From: Leptodactylus fallax
Lineage: Eukaryota; Chordata; Amphibia; Anura; Leptodactylidae
NCBI GenBank assembly: GCA_947044405.1
Contig: CAMRHE010001068.1
Span: forward strand, 173,315-237,314
Direction of reading: 5' to 3'
DNA: 64,000 nt
Shown here: in pieces, positions 23,601-35,600 of the stretch
How positions within the stretch are numbered: the stretch's first letter is position 1
Layout of the letters: each line of letters begins with the position of its first letter
Program-made: the position numbers and the translations under genes
Notes under the pieces: model-generated
Database searches by the model: none
Told to the model about the DNA's origin: nothing
Seen by the model: the letters and a program-made list of their open reading frames with translations, nothing else

Positions 23601-26600
23601 GGCGATAACAGGCTGGAACAAGAGCCCCGCGCTAATGACAGCCGAGAGAGGGAGAGAGCGGCAAAAGTTCTGGAATAAGTCGCCACTTTATTAAATAATA
23701 GATTTATAAATTAACCCTTATGAGGGAAAGTGTTACCCAGCTTTCCCAGACTCCTGATCAGCAAACCTGCCTAGTTATTCAGTAGTACAGGAGCAGAGAC
23801 ATAGTAAGGAGTCTGAGAAAGCTGGGTCACAAGAAGGGTTAAAGGGGTTTTCTGGGACTAAAATATTACGCTTCACAGACCATTGGTGTAACATTAATCG
23901 GTCACATGGCCTGTTCACAACTCAGTCCCATCCAAGTGAATGGAGCTGAGCTGCATTACCAAGAACAGCCACTATGCTAAGTATGGCGCTGTGCTTGGTA
24001 AGCAGTAAAGAGCCTGCAGCACTCAACAGAACACCGTGCTCTCATCAAGCAGCTGATCGGCAGGTGGCCTTTGTGTCAAACCCCCCTACCCCCTTCCCCA
24101 GTCTCATATTGGTGACCTGTCCATCAGTATGTGATCTGTGGGGTCTGACACCCGGACCCTGCACAGATCAGCTGTCCCGGCAGCCTCCAGGCACCGGAAA
24201 TTGCAGCAGTGGACGGGGAGCAGATGCAGTAAAGTGCACAGAGCTGCAGTTCCTTGGTGTCACCACTGTACAGTGGACGGGGCTGCAGCGCCATTCCTAA
24301 TAACGTGAATAGGACCAGACTGTATCCACTCCCTATCCACTAATGCGGAGGTAGCTGATCTGTTCAGGGGCTGGGTATTTCAGACCCCCACAGATCAGAT
24401 ACTGATGACCTGTCCTGTGACCCACCATGCCAGGGCTTGCAGCGCTGGAAGCCGATAGCCGTCACTAGGCCCTAGTCAGCGACCACCGACATCACTGGTT
24501 TGTCTCAGCGGTCATGGGAACCGCGATGTGTCTAGACTTGGTACATGATGGGCCACAGGATAGGCCATCAGAGTCTTATCTGTGCGGGTCTGACACCCGG
24601 ATCCTGCGCAACCCCCGCATGGCTTTTTGTTTTTTACTTTTATACACCCTGACCACCCCTGAGGTTGCTCCAAATCTTAGACAACCCCTTTTAAAGTCCA
24701 TCCCAGTTTGCAACTTCTCACAGTCAGGGGTATAACTTGGCATGTAGAAGGGGCCCAGTAGCCTTAGGGGGCCCCATGAGATGTCTTTTCCACCAGTACT
24801 ATAACCAATACATTATAATCAAAGGGCCTTGTACTGGTTTTGTATCAGGGCCCAAGAGCTTCATGTTACGTCCCTGCTCACAGTAGATTTTTGCTACAAT
24901 TGTATCCAGTCTAGAAATTCCTCTGTGAGTGGAACATTCAGTACATTTTAAATCCATTTTATCTGCACTGATACGTTGTAGCAAACGATCGGAACAGGAG
25001 AGAGATTTGTGCTGTAGATGTTGTCTAGATGATTGTTTAGAGTGGATAGAACTGTAGCAAATCCTCAGCTCTGTTCAGGTTTTTAGCTTTGGGGGACAAC
25101 AACAATCTTCTCATTCACTGACAGCAAGCAGAGACCTTGAAAATGGCGAACAAATGAAACGCAGATTATATTAGTAAGTCGAAGAACTTTGCAGTTGACA
25201 GTGACTCCACTTTATTTGCAGAACTGATACGGACGCGGCATATAATACCACCTGTAAGAACCGCACTTGCCGCCGTCAGCTCATGTGCCGCCTGCGGTGC
25301 AGATAATTCCGCTACACAACTCCCAGTCTCACATAAAGAGGATTACAGGGTCTGAGGTTTGATGCTTGCACGGCCCATCGCCTCCTCGTCATAAGCGATG
25401 TCTGCGCTCGCAGGTCTTCCCTGTAGATCCTCCTTGCGGCGTTTTTTACACGATGCATGAACATGGCAGCTCACCGCTCGCCAAACACGAGGAATAAATT
25501 GACAAGCTAATCTGCTAGAAAATTGAATTTTCAGCTTCTGAGTAAAAATTGTTTGTTTCTTTACAAAACCAACACAGATCTGTCTGCGAATGTCGGAGCG
25601 AACGCGACGTGGGAGAGGAGAGGCGCCGTCTATGATGAGAGGAGGAGAGGATCAAGAAGATCGCCACCCAGTGCGCAATAATAACCCTACTAATGACTGT
25701 ATATAACAAAAACATACAAAACAATGTCTTTAGACCGCGACCTTTTGGAAATATTTTTGTTAGTGCACAATTCCGAAATATTATATTAAAGGTGATATAA
25801 AAGGCTCCTCCAGTTATCTGCTTATAGGAGCTCCGAGGCTAATGATAAATCCATAACTATCGCCATCACAGAGACGCTGCAACAACTCCTGGAGGATACA
25901 GAGAATTGGGGAGGCAACGCCAAACTATGGATGCAATATTTTTATTTCCTTCTTTCTTGTACATAGGAGCAGTATTATAGTAGTTATATTCTTGTACATA
26001 GGGTGCAGTATTATAGTAGTTATATTCTTGTACATAGGAGGCAGTATTATAGTAGTTATATTCTTGTACATAGGAGGCAGTATTATAGTAGTTATATTCT
26101 TGTACATAGGAGCAGTATTATAGTAGTTATATTCTTGTACAAGGGGGCAGTATTATAGGCTGCAGGGCGGGGGGTAGTATATTCTTGTACATAGGAGCAG
26201 TATTATAGTAGTTATATTCTTGTACATAGGAGCAGTATTATAGTAGTTATATTCTTGTACATAGGGGGCAGTATTATAGTAGTTATATTCTTGTACATAG
26301 GAGCAGTATTATAGTAGTTATATTCTTGTACATAGGAGGCAGTATTATAGTAGTTATATTCTTGTACATAGGAGCAGTATTATAGTAGTTATATTCTTGT
26401 ACATAGGAGGCAGTATTATAGTAGTTATATTCTTGTACATAGGAGGGCAGTATTATAGTAGTTATATTCTTGTACATAGGGGGCAGTATTATAGTAGTTA
26501 TATTCTTGTACATAGGAGTAGTATTATAGTAGTTATATTCTTGTACATAGGAGCAGTATTATAGTAGTTATATTCTTGTACATAGGAGCAGTATTATAGT

Positions 26601-29600
26601 AGTTATATTCTTGTACATAGGGCAGTATTATAGTAGTTATATTCTTGTACAAGGAGAAGGAGTATTATAGTAGTTATATTCTTGTACATAGGAGCAGTAT
26701 TATAGTAGTTATATTCTTGTACATAGGGGCAGATTATAGTAGTTATATTCTTGTACATAGGAGCAGTATTATAGTAGTTATATTCTTGTACATAGGAGCA
26801 GTATTATAGTAGTTATATTCTTGTACATAGGAGGCAGTATTATAGTAGTTATATTCTTGTACATAGGGGGCGAACAGTACAAGGGTATTATAGTAGTTAT
26901 ATTCTTGTACATAGGAGCAGTATTATAGTAGTTATATTCTTGTACATAGGAGCAGTATTATAGTAGTTATATTCTTGTACATAGGAGCAGTATTATAGTA
27001 GTTATATTCTTGTACATAGGCAGTATTATAGTAGTTATATTCTTGTACATAGGAGCAGTATTATAGTAGTTATATTCTTGTACATAGGAGCAGTATTATA
27101 GTAGTTATATTCTTGTACATAGGAGCAGTATTATAGTAGTTATATTCTTGTACATAGGGGGCAGTATTATAGTAGTTATATTCTTGTACATAGGAGCAGT
27201 ATTATAGTAGTTATATTCTTGTACATAGGGGCAGTATTATAGTAGTTATATTCTTGTACATAGGAGCAGTATTATAGTAGTTATATTCTTGTACATAGGG
27301 GTAGTATTATAGTAGTTATATTCTTGTACATAGGAGCAGTATTATAGTAGTTATATTCTTGTACATAGGGGCAGTATTATAGTAGTTATATTCTTGTACA
27401 AGGTAGGAGCAGTATTATAGTAGTTATATTCTTGTACATAGGAGCAGTATTATAGTAGTTATATTCTTGTACATAGGAGCAGTATTATAGTAGTTATATT
27501 CTTGTACATAGGAGCAGTATTATAGTAGTTATATTCTTGTACATAGGAGGTAGTATTATAGTAGTTATATTCTTGTACATAGGAGGCAGTATTATAGTAG
27601 TTATATTCTTGTACATAGGAGTAGTATTATAGTAGTTATATTCTTGTACATAGGAGCAGTATTATAGTAGATATATTCTTGTACATAGGAGTAGTATTAT
27701 AGTAGTTATATTCTTGTACATAGGAGCATAGTAGTTATATTCTTGTACATAGGAGCAGTATTATAGTAGTTATATTCTTGTACATAGGAGCAGTATTATA
27801 GTAGTTATATTCTTGTACATAGGAGCAGTATTATAGTAGTTATATTCTTGTACATAGGAGCAGTATTATAGTAGTTATATTCTTGTACATAGGAAGGTAG
27901 TATTATAGTAGTTATATTCTTGTACATAGGAGCAGTATTATAGTAGTTATATTCTTGTACATAGGAGCAGTATTATAGTAGTTATATTCTTGTACATAGG
28001 AGAGTATTATAGTAGTTATATTCTACATAAGCAGTATTATAGTAGTTATATTCTTGTACATAGGAGCAGTATTATAGTAGTTATATTCTTGTACATAGGA
28101 GGTAGTATTATAGCAGTTATATTCTTGTACATAGGAGGCAGTATTATAGTAGTTATATTCTTGTACCTAGGAGCAGTATTATAGTAGTTATATTCTTGTA
28201 CATAGGAGCAGTATTATAGTAGTTATATTCTTGTACATAGGAGCAGTATTATAGTAGTTATATTCTTGTACATAGGAGCAGTATTATAGTAGTTATATTC
28301 TTGTACATAGGAGCAGTATTATAGTAGTTAGTATTCATAGAGATAGTAGTTATATTCTTGTACATAGGGGCAGTATTATAGTAGTTATATTCTTGTACAT
28401 AGGAGCAGTATTATAGTAGTTATATTCTTGTACATAGGAGCAGTATTATAGTAGTTATATTCTTGTACATAGGAGGTAGTATTATAGTAGTTATATTCTT
28501 GTACATAGGAGCAGTATTATAGTAGTTATATTCTTGTACATAGGAGCAGTATTATAGTAGTTATATTCTTGTACATAGGAGCAGTATTATAGTAGTTATA
28601 TTCTTGTACATAGGAGTTTATAGTATTATATTCTTTACATAGAGTATTATAGTAGTTATATTCTTGTACATAGGAGCAGTATTATAGTAGTTATATTCTT
28701 GTACATAGGAGGTAGTATTATAGTAGTTATATTCTTGTACATAGGAGGCAGTATTATAGTAGTTATATTCTTGTACATAGGAGGTAGTATTATAGTAGTT
28801 ATATTCTTGTACATAGGAGCAGTATTATAGTAGTTATATTCTTGTACATAGGAGGTAGTATTATAGTAGTTATATTCTTGTACATAGGAGCAGTATTATA
28901 GTAGTTACATTCTTGTACATAGGAGCAGTATTATAGTAGTTATATTCTTGTACATAGGAGCAGTATTATAGTAGTTATATTCTTGTACATAGGAGCAGTA
29001 TTATGGTAGTTATATTCTTGTACATAGGAGCAGTATTATAGTAGTTATATTCCTGTACATAGGAGCAGTATTATGGTAGTTATATTCTTGTACATAGGAG
29101 CAGTATTATAGTAGTTATATTCTTGTACATAGGAGTAGTATTATAGTAGTTATATTCTTGTACATAGGAGTCAGTATTATAGTAGTTATATTCTTGTACA
29201 TAGTAGTAGTATTATAGTAGTTATATTCTTGTACATAGGAGCAGTATTATAGTAGTTATATTCTTGTACATAGGAGTAGTATTATAGTAGTTATATTCTT
29301 GTACATAGGAGCAGTATTATAGTAGTTATATTCTTGTACATAGGGGGCAGTATTATAGTAGTTATATTCTTGTACATAGGAGCAGTATTATAGTAGTTAT
29401 ATTCTTGTACATAGGAGCGGTATTATTTTTTGTGCTGCACATATGTTTAGCTTATTTCACCAGTATCTGACAACCACCTTTACAAATCAGTATTTTGCTC
29501 TGGACTTCTTGCCTTCTGATATTTAAGCCTCTTATTCAGTTTCTTATTGTTAGTATTGCATGTTTTGTACTCTGCAGGTTCTTGGATATAATGCCGCCAT

Positions 29601-32600
29601 ATCTTCATCATGCCGAGCTGTGTGTACTGTGCTTTAATACATAATCTTAGCAGCAGACAAAAGAGGTGACTGACTGTTCTCCATCATGTTCAGGGAGTTG
29701 ACAGGCTGCAGCGCTGGACAAACCAATTTTACCCAAAAAATCTAAAGCTTATACAATTACAGCGGCATTATCAGCCGCTCGTCCTATATCAGTCACATAT
29801 GGATGTAAATAGCTCTGTATATTCTCAGCAGTGGACATACAATTAGGTTCAGAAATATTTTGACATTGAAACAAGTGTTGGCGTTTTAGTCGTTCACCAA
29901 AAGTTATTGAAGATCCAGCTATATGATCAGTCTGGGCATAAAGTGCAGACTCTCAGCTTTAATTTGATATTCCGCAGCACTTTATAGAGATACTGTCAAT
30001 CACTGTCCCATATAGGACTCACAGTCTATAATCCCTATCAGGATGTCTTTAGAATGTGGAAGGAAACCCACGAAAACACGGGGAGAACATACAAACTCCT
30101 TGCAGATGTTCAATGGACCAAAGGTAATTGGACAATGATCTCACACGCTATGTAATGGGCTATTCCCTTGTTAGTCCATCGTCATTTAAGCAGGTAAGAT
30201 GTCTGGAGTTGATTCCAGGTGTGACTTTTGCATTTGGAAGCTGTTGCTGTGAGCCCACAACATGCGGTCAAAGGAGCTCTCAATGGAAGTGAAACAGATC
30301 ATCATTAGACTGAAAATAAAGAAGCAATCTATCAGAGAGATGGCGAAATGTTTGGAGGAGCCAAATCAATAGCTTGGTACATTCTGAGAAAAGAGCACAC
30401 TGGCGACACTGGGAACTCAGAAAGTCCTGGACGTCCATGGAAGACAACAGTGGTGGATGATCACAAAATCCTTTCTGTGGTGAAGAAAACATCATCCACC
30501 CAAATGTAGAATCCTCAGTATCTCAGTTCTGACATGTCACATCCAGAGCGGTGGCTGCAGAGCTGAAATCATAGAGAGTGTGTCACTGTCCTGATATTTC
30601 TGGACCGATCTGTATGTCACCTGAAGTTGTGATCATGTATTGCAGGGAGGCTTCTTTGCTCTCCTATTGAAGAACTGTTAGGGCTGATAACAGGGAGCAA
30701 TAGATAGTAATATATCAATCAGACAAGACTGATTATTGGCTCTGACCACCATCATTGATACATTCTCCTGTAGAAGTTCTTGAGCCCTGACATCTTGCGA
30801 GTCGGGGTGATGGTTTCCATAGAGCGCTGTTGATGTGAATTGCGTTTGTTCCACCATCTGCTTTGCGCTGCTCGCTGTTCCGTTCGTGACTTCCTGATTA
30901 AAGCTGGACAGCCGCGGAGGGAGTAGACCCCAGAGCAGATGTCACCGGCAGCCGGCGATCACTCTGATGTCTCAACGCTCCTCATCGTCTCCTCGCAAAA
31001 GAAACCGCAGACAGTTTGATCAGAACAAGAAGATTTGACATTCACACCCTCTGCTACCCCGAGTGCAAGGCATGCTGGGAAGGCACAGCTGTACAGGAGA
31101 GCCGCACAGTCAAAAGTAATACTGCTATATGTGGCATTGTAACTGTTACCCAACTTTCCCAGACTACTGAATGAAAAATCACCTATAAAGTCAGTGATCG
31201 CATGGGATGTGATCCACTTCAGAAATATTGTATATCAGAAAAAAAAAAAATTTTTTTTAACAAATTCCATTTCTAGGAAAATTCTTGCGCTCCTTCTATA
31301 TGGGAACAAGAGAGAAGCAAAACTGATTTATAGCAATTGAGGTACCTGTGACACCCAGCTTTCCCAGATACAGGTGGAAGATAAAGAACATTTTTCCTAA
31401 AATTCAAAAATGACTAGTTTTCCCATTTTTGGAAAAGCTGGATGATACCTCTTCTGAACGAAGTTAAAGGCGCCTTATTGGTTTATTTTTTAGCTTTTCC
31501 AGATTCCTGAATGCTAAATCTCAGCAGTATTCAAGCATCTCAGGATCAGAGGACGACCTCACAGCTTTCCTAGTGCCCTGAATGACAATCCTTATAAATA
31601 ACCGCACTGACACTGTCCATATTGCTGGTCACCCAGCTTTCCAGACACCGCTTTCTATCATGGCCTTCCTTTCCCTGGTGCTGATAATTGGGTGCGGCGG
31701 CTTCTGGGATCTTCATTTCTTTCTTTTCGCTCGGTGTTGCAGCCGCTTCTGTTGCTGCAGGTTCGTATCTAATTGACTTTGTTCAACGTGAACTGAGGAA
31801 TTTCTCCAGGAGCGAAAACAATTAAGAATCAGGAGCCGCGAACTTACCGAATGTTCTGTACTGAGAATGAAGGCTGCAGAGGAGAATCAGTCACTATGGG
31901 GGGGAAGAGAGGACAGAAGGATGGAAGGGTAGAAAGATACGGAAGGGAGAAAGGGAAGAGGCACTGGCGGGAGGAAGGACAGATGAGAGGAAAAAAGGAA
32001 GGATGGACAGGTGAGAGCAAAGAGGGATGAATGGGTGAGAGGATGGAAAGATGGACAAGAGGAAAGAAGGATGGAATGGAAGAAAGACTGGCCGAAGGGA
32101 TGAAGGACAGATGGGTAGAAGGAAGGACAGACTGGAGGAGAGGGCATGGTTGGACGGATGACAGGAAAGGAGGATAGAAGGGAAGAAGGAAGGATTAGTG
32201 AGGGAAAAGAAGGACCAGCGGAAGGACAGACAGGAGGAAAGAAGGAATGGAAGGGAGGAAACTGACGGGAGAGAGAGAGAAAAGAGGAACAGGAGGAAAG
32301 AAGGAGGAAAAGAAATGGACAGATAAGAGGAAAGAAGGACTGAAGGATGGAAGGGAGAAAGGAAAAAGGAACAGAGTAAGGAAACTGAGACAAAATGGAG
32401 TAACGAAGGACAGATGAGAGGAAAAAGGACAGTAGGACATATAATAAAATAGAAGGATGAATGAGAAAGAAAAGAGGTACGGAAGGAAAAAAGGCAGGTG
32501 AAGGGAGGATGAATGGAAATGAGGAAATAAGTGGATGAAAGGACGGACAGAAGTGATGAGACTGGGAGGGAAGGACGACAGATAAAAAGGAAGGAAAGGA

Positions 32601-35600
32601 GGAAGACAGAAAACAAGGACAGAAGGGAAGAAAGCTGGTTGGACAGGAAAGTGTGAAGGGCATGGAGAAAATGATAGAAAGAAGGGAGGTAAGGAACAAG
32701 GCTGGACAGAAAGAAAGAAGGAGGGACAGAAGGAAAGAAGGATCCTTACAGTGTTTAATACAAAAAAATGACTGCCTGTGACACGGTACAAGTGACCAGA
32801 TCCTGCTGTGGTGCGGCCGGCCAGAGCTCATTGTGCTTCACTTCTTCTCTGGTCTCTGCCAATTTACATCCAGAGACTTAAAACTCAAAGAAGTGTCATG
32901 CCTCTTCTCACGGGCAAGATTTTGTTACAATGTATCAGGTCTTGCATCAAGTCTGCCATAGTTAGAACTCCTATAGATGTCGACCTTGTGCACCTTGAAT
33001 CCTTCTTGATCTGCTCATGTAGGAGGAATCCTGTCTCCACCTCTCCTGGAGTCCCTTCTGCTCATCTGGCATGTTAGGTTATTTGGATTTTACGAACTAC
33101 AAGTATATGGGAAAATGTTCGACTGTCTTAGATCCAAACCCCCAGGAGGATGAGATGGAAATTTTCCGCATTACTGAGGGATAGAATCATCCGGAATGAT
33201 AATATTTGAGCCGGTAACGACATTATCACATCTTCCGCCGTAAATTATCTGCTTTGGGGAAAGCTTCATTTTCTGTGAGTTTCGCAGCCGCGATCTTGGA
33301 AGCCATTAATGAGACGAACCCAAATGAGGATTCTGCATCTTCTACTTTGTTCTATTACTTTCTAACCAAAAATCTAGAACAAGATAAAACACTTTATCTT
33401 CACAGCAGCGAATGCGCCAATTGCACGGGCGGACAGACACTTTGCATTTAGACGACATTCCGCCAGGTTATTGTCTTCTGCGCTATTCCGACTCATTGGA
33501 GCTGTCTTATGTAAATGAGCAAACGCCACAGAGAGGAAATTATTACTAATGTGCGGATTGTATATTATATGAAGTGCAGGCGGTTTTATAAAACTTCAGT
33601 AGCAATGAAGACGGCTTTGATCCTTAAAGGAATATTCCATCTTTTAGTAACATTTATCCATAATCTCATAGTCTCAGTTTACATACAATGTTGTAGTGAT
33701 CTTCTTACTTCATGTTCTATACTTCAGAGCTGCGCTCACTATTCTGCTGGTACAGTCACTGTGTACATACATTACATTACTTATCCTGTACTGATCCTGA
33801 GTTACATCCTGTATTATACTCCAGAGCTGCGCTCACTATTCTGCTGGTGCAGTCACTGTGTACATACATTACATTACTTATCCTGTACTGATCCTGAGTT
33901 ACATCCTGTATTATACTCCAGAGCTGCACTCACTATTCTGCTGGTACAGTCACTGTGTACATACATTACATTACTTATCCTGTATTATACTCCAGAGCTG
34001 CGCTCACTATTCTGCTGGTACAGTCACTGTGTACATACATTACATTACTTATCCTGTACTGATCCTGAGTTACATCCTGTATTATACTCCAGAGCTGCGC
34101 TCACTATTCTGCTGGTGCAGTCACTGTGTACATACATTACATTACTTCATCCTGTATTATACTCCAGAGCTGCGCTCACTATTCTGCTGGTACAGTCACT
34201 GTGTACATACATTACATTACTTATCCTGTATTATACTCCAGAGCTGCGCTCACTATTCTGCTGGTACAGTCACTGTGTACATACATTACATTACTTCGCC
34301 CAATCCTGTATTATACTCCAGAGCTGCACTCACTATTCTGCTGGTGCAGTCACTGTGTACATACATTACATTACTTATCCTGTATTATACTCCAGAGCTG
34401 CGCTCACTATTCTGCTGGTACAGTCACTGTGTACATACATGAAATGTAATCCAGGTGTTCAGTGATTTATTCCTCATGTTTCCATCTACATAATTTCTCA
34501 TCATTATTTGCTTCAGTAATAATTTGATACTTTGTATCAACAACATTCAGTATCGTCTTTGCTTCTATTGTATCGCTGTCATAATGCGCAAAACTCAACA
34601 ATGAGATTGTCTTCCATGATGTATACGGCTCGCTGTCAGTGACATTGGCGCAGCAATCATCTCCACATTTGTTGTATACAATGTATCTTGTCTCCTTTGT
34701 GTTCCTCCAGAAGGAATGTGACATCCTGACTGACATTGTAGCGGAATCAATAACTCGCAGGATATATAGCGCCCGCTCCCTCCTCGCTTGTCACGCTCAT
34801 TTTCATGTCTAAATATCTCAAGGTGCTCGGATTTTTACTTAAGTTTTTCTCCGGCCGTTTAGGCGTAGATATGTTATTTATAGATGCTCCCTATAAACAG
34901 CAGATGGGCTCTGTGATTGCGGCATATGCCGCGGAGTGGGATGGCGATGATGTGTGTCAGTGCGATAAATAAGCCGCCGTCATTGTAACCATTTTATATT
35001 TATATTACAGAGGAGCTCAAGGAGAAATTGGCGCAGTACGTGGATGAGGTTAACACACACAAACCGGGATTCATCAAGATGGTCCGTCACAGCAAGCAGG
35101 AGGGGCTCATACGGTCGAGAGTCAGCGGTTGGCGAGCGGCGACGGCTCCAGTTGTGGCTCTCTTTGATGCTCATGTCGAGTTCAGTGTGGGATGGTGAGT
35201 GACCGATGTGACACGTATATGTGTGTACAGGCTGGAAGTAAGAATATCACACATTGATGGCGTTGGTTGTGGTGACCACATGACGCTGCGTCACCGCAGA
35301 TGTAACGCAAAGTCTCATCAGCCGCATCTCATCTGTACATTTTAGCAGCCTTTACATTTCCCTTCTCTTCTCTATCTGGCCCAGACCGCCATGACAACGT
35401 CTCCTCAACATGTCAGTGCACACAAGCTTCCCAACATTCCCATCTGATATTGGTGGTGTTTATTTATACTCTAGTTCCATCCAGAGCTGCATTAGTAATT
35501 CTGCTGACTTCCTGTTAGCTCTCAGGCTGCAGACATATGTGCCTGCTGTACAGAGCGGGCTCATTATAAGAATGGCAGATTATGCAATGGACAGCACTCC

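Larger units (their letters stand above)
29839..30510 (+). mobile_element. Broken Tc1/mariner element with a nested repeat
   Basis: The 5' end ATTAGGTTCAGAAATATTTT and the later GGTAATTGGACAATGATCTC match a Tc1-like element I know from fish and frogs. The transposase start ATGCGGTCAAAGGAGCTCTC is at 30262. The reading frame runs about 36 codons of the N-terminal HTH region ([16 protein letters not shown]) before a one-base shift leads to a stop. Later words (CTTGGTACATTCTGAGAAAA, GACAACAGTGGTGGATGATC) continue in other frames to about 30500, after which the element is lost: no DDE catalytic region and no 3' end. From about 29978 to 30110 a different repeat interrupts it. Confidence 0.8.

Noticed and set aside
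31887..32831. S/F/P/L-rich minus-strand frames up to 314 codons
   Set aside because: They are the complement of a polypurine tract, which rarely makes stop codons.
33515..34465. Plus-strand frame of 316 codons, and similar frames at 43332-45333 and 60008-61907
   Set aside because: They are translations of the 74/97-bp family. Frames open in all three phases and both orientations.
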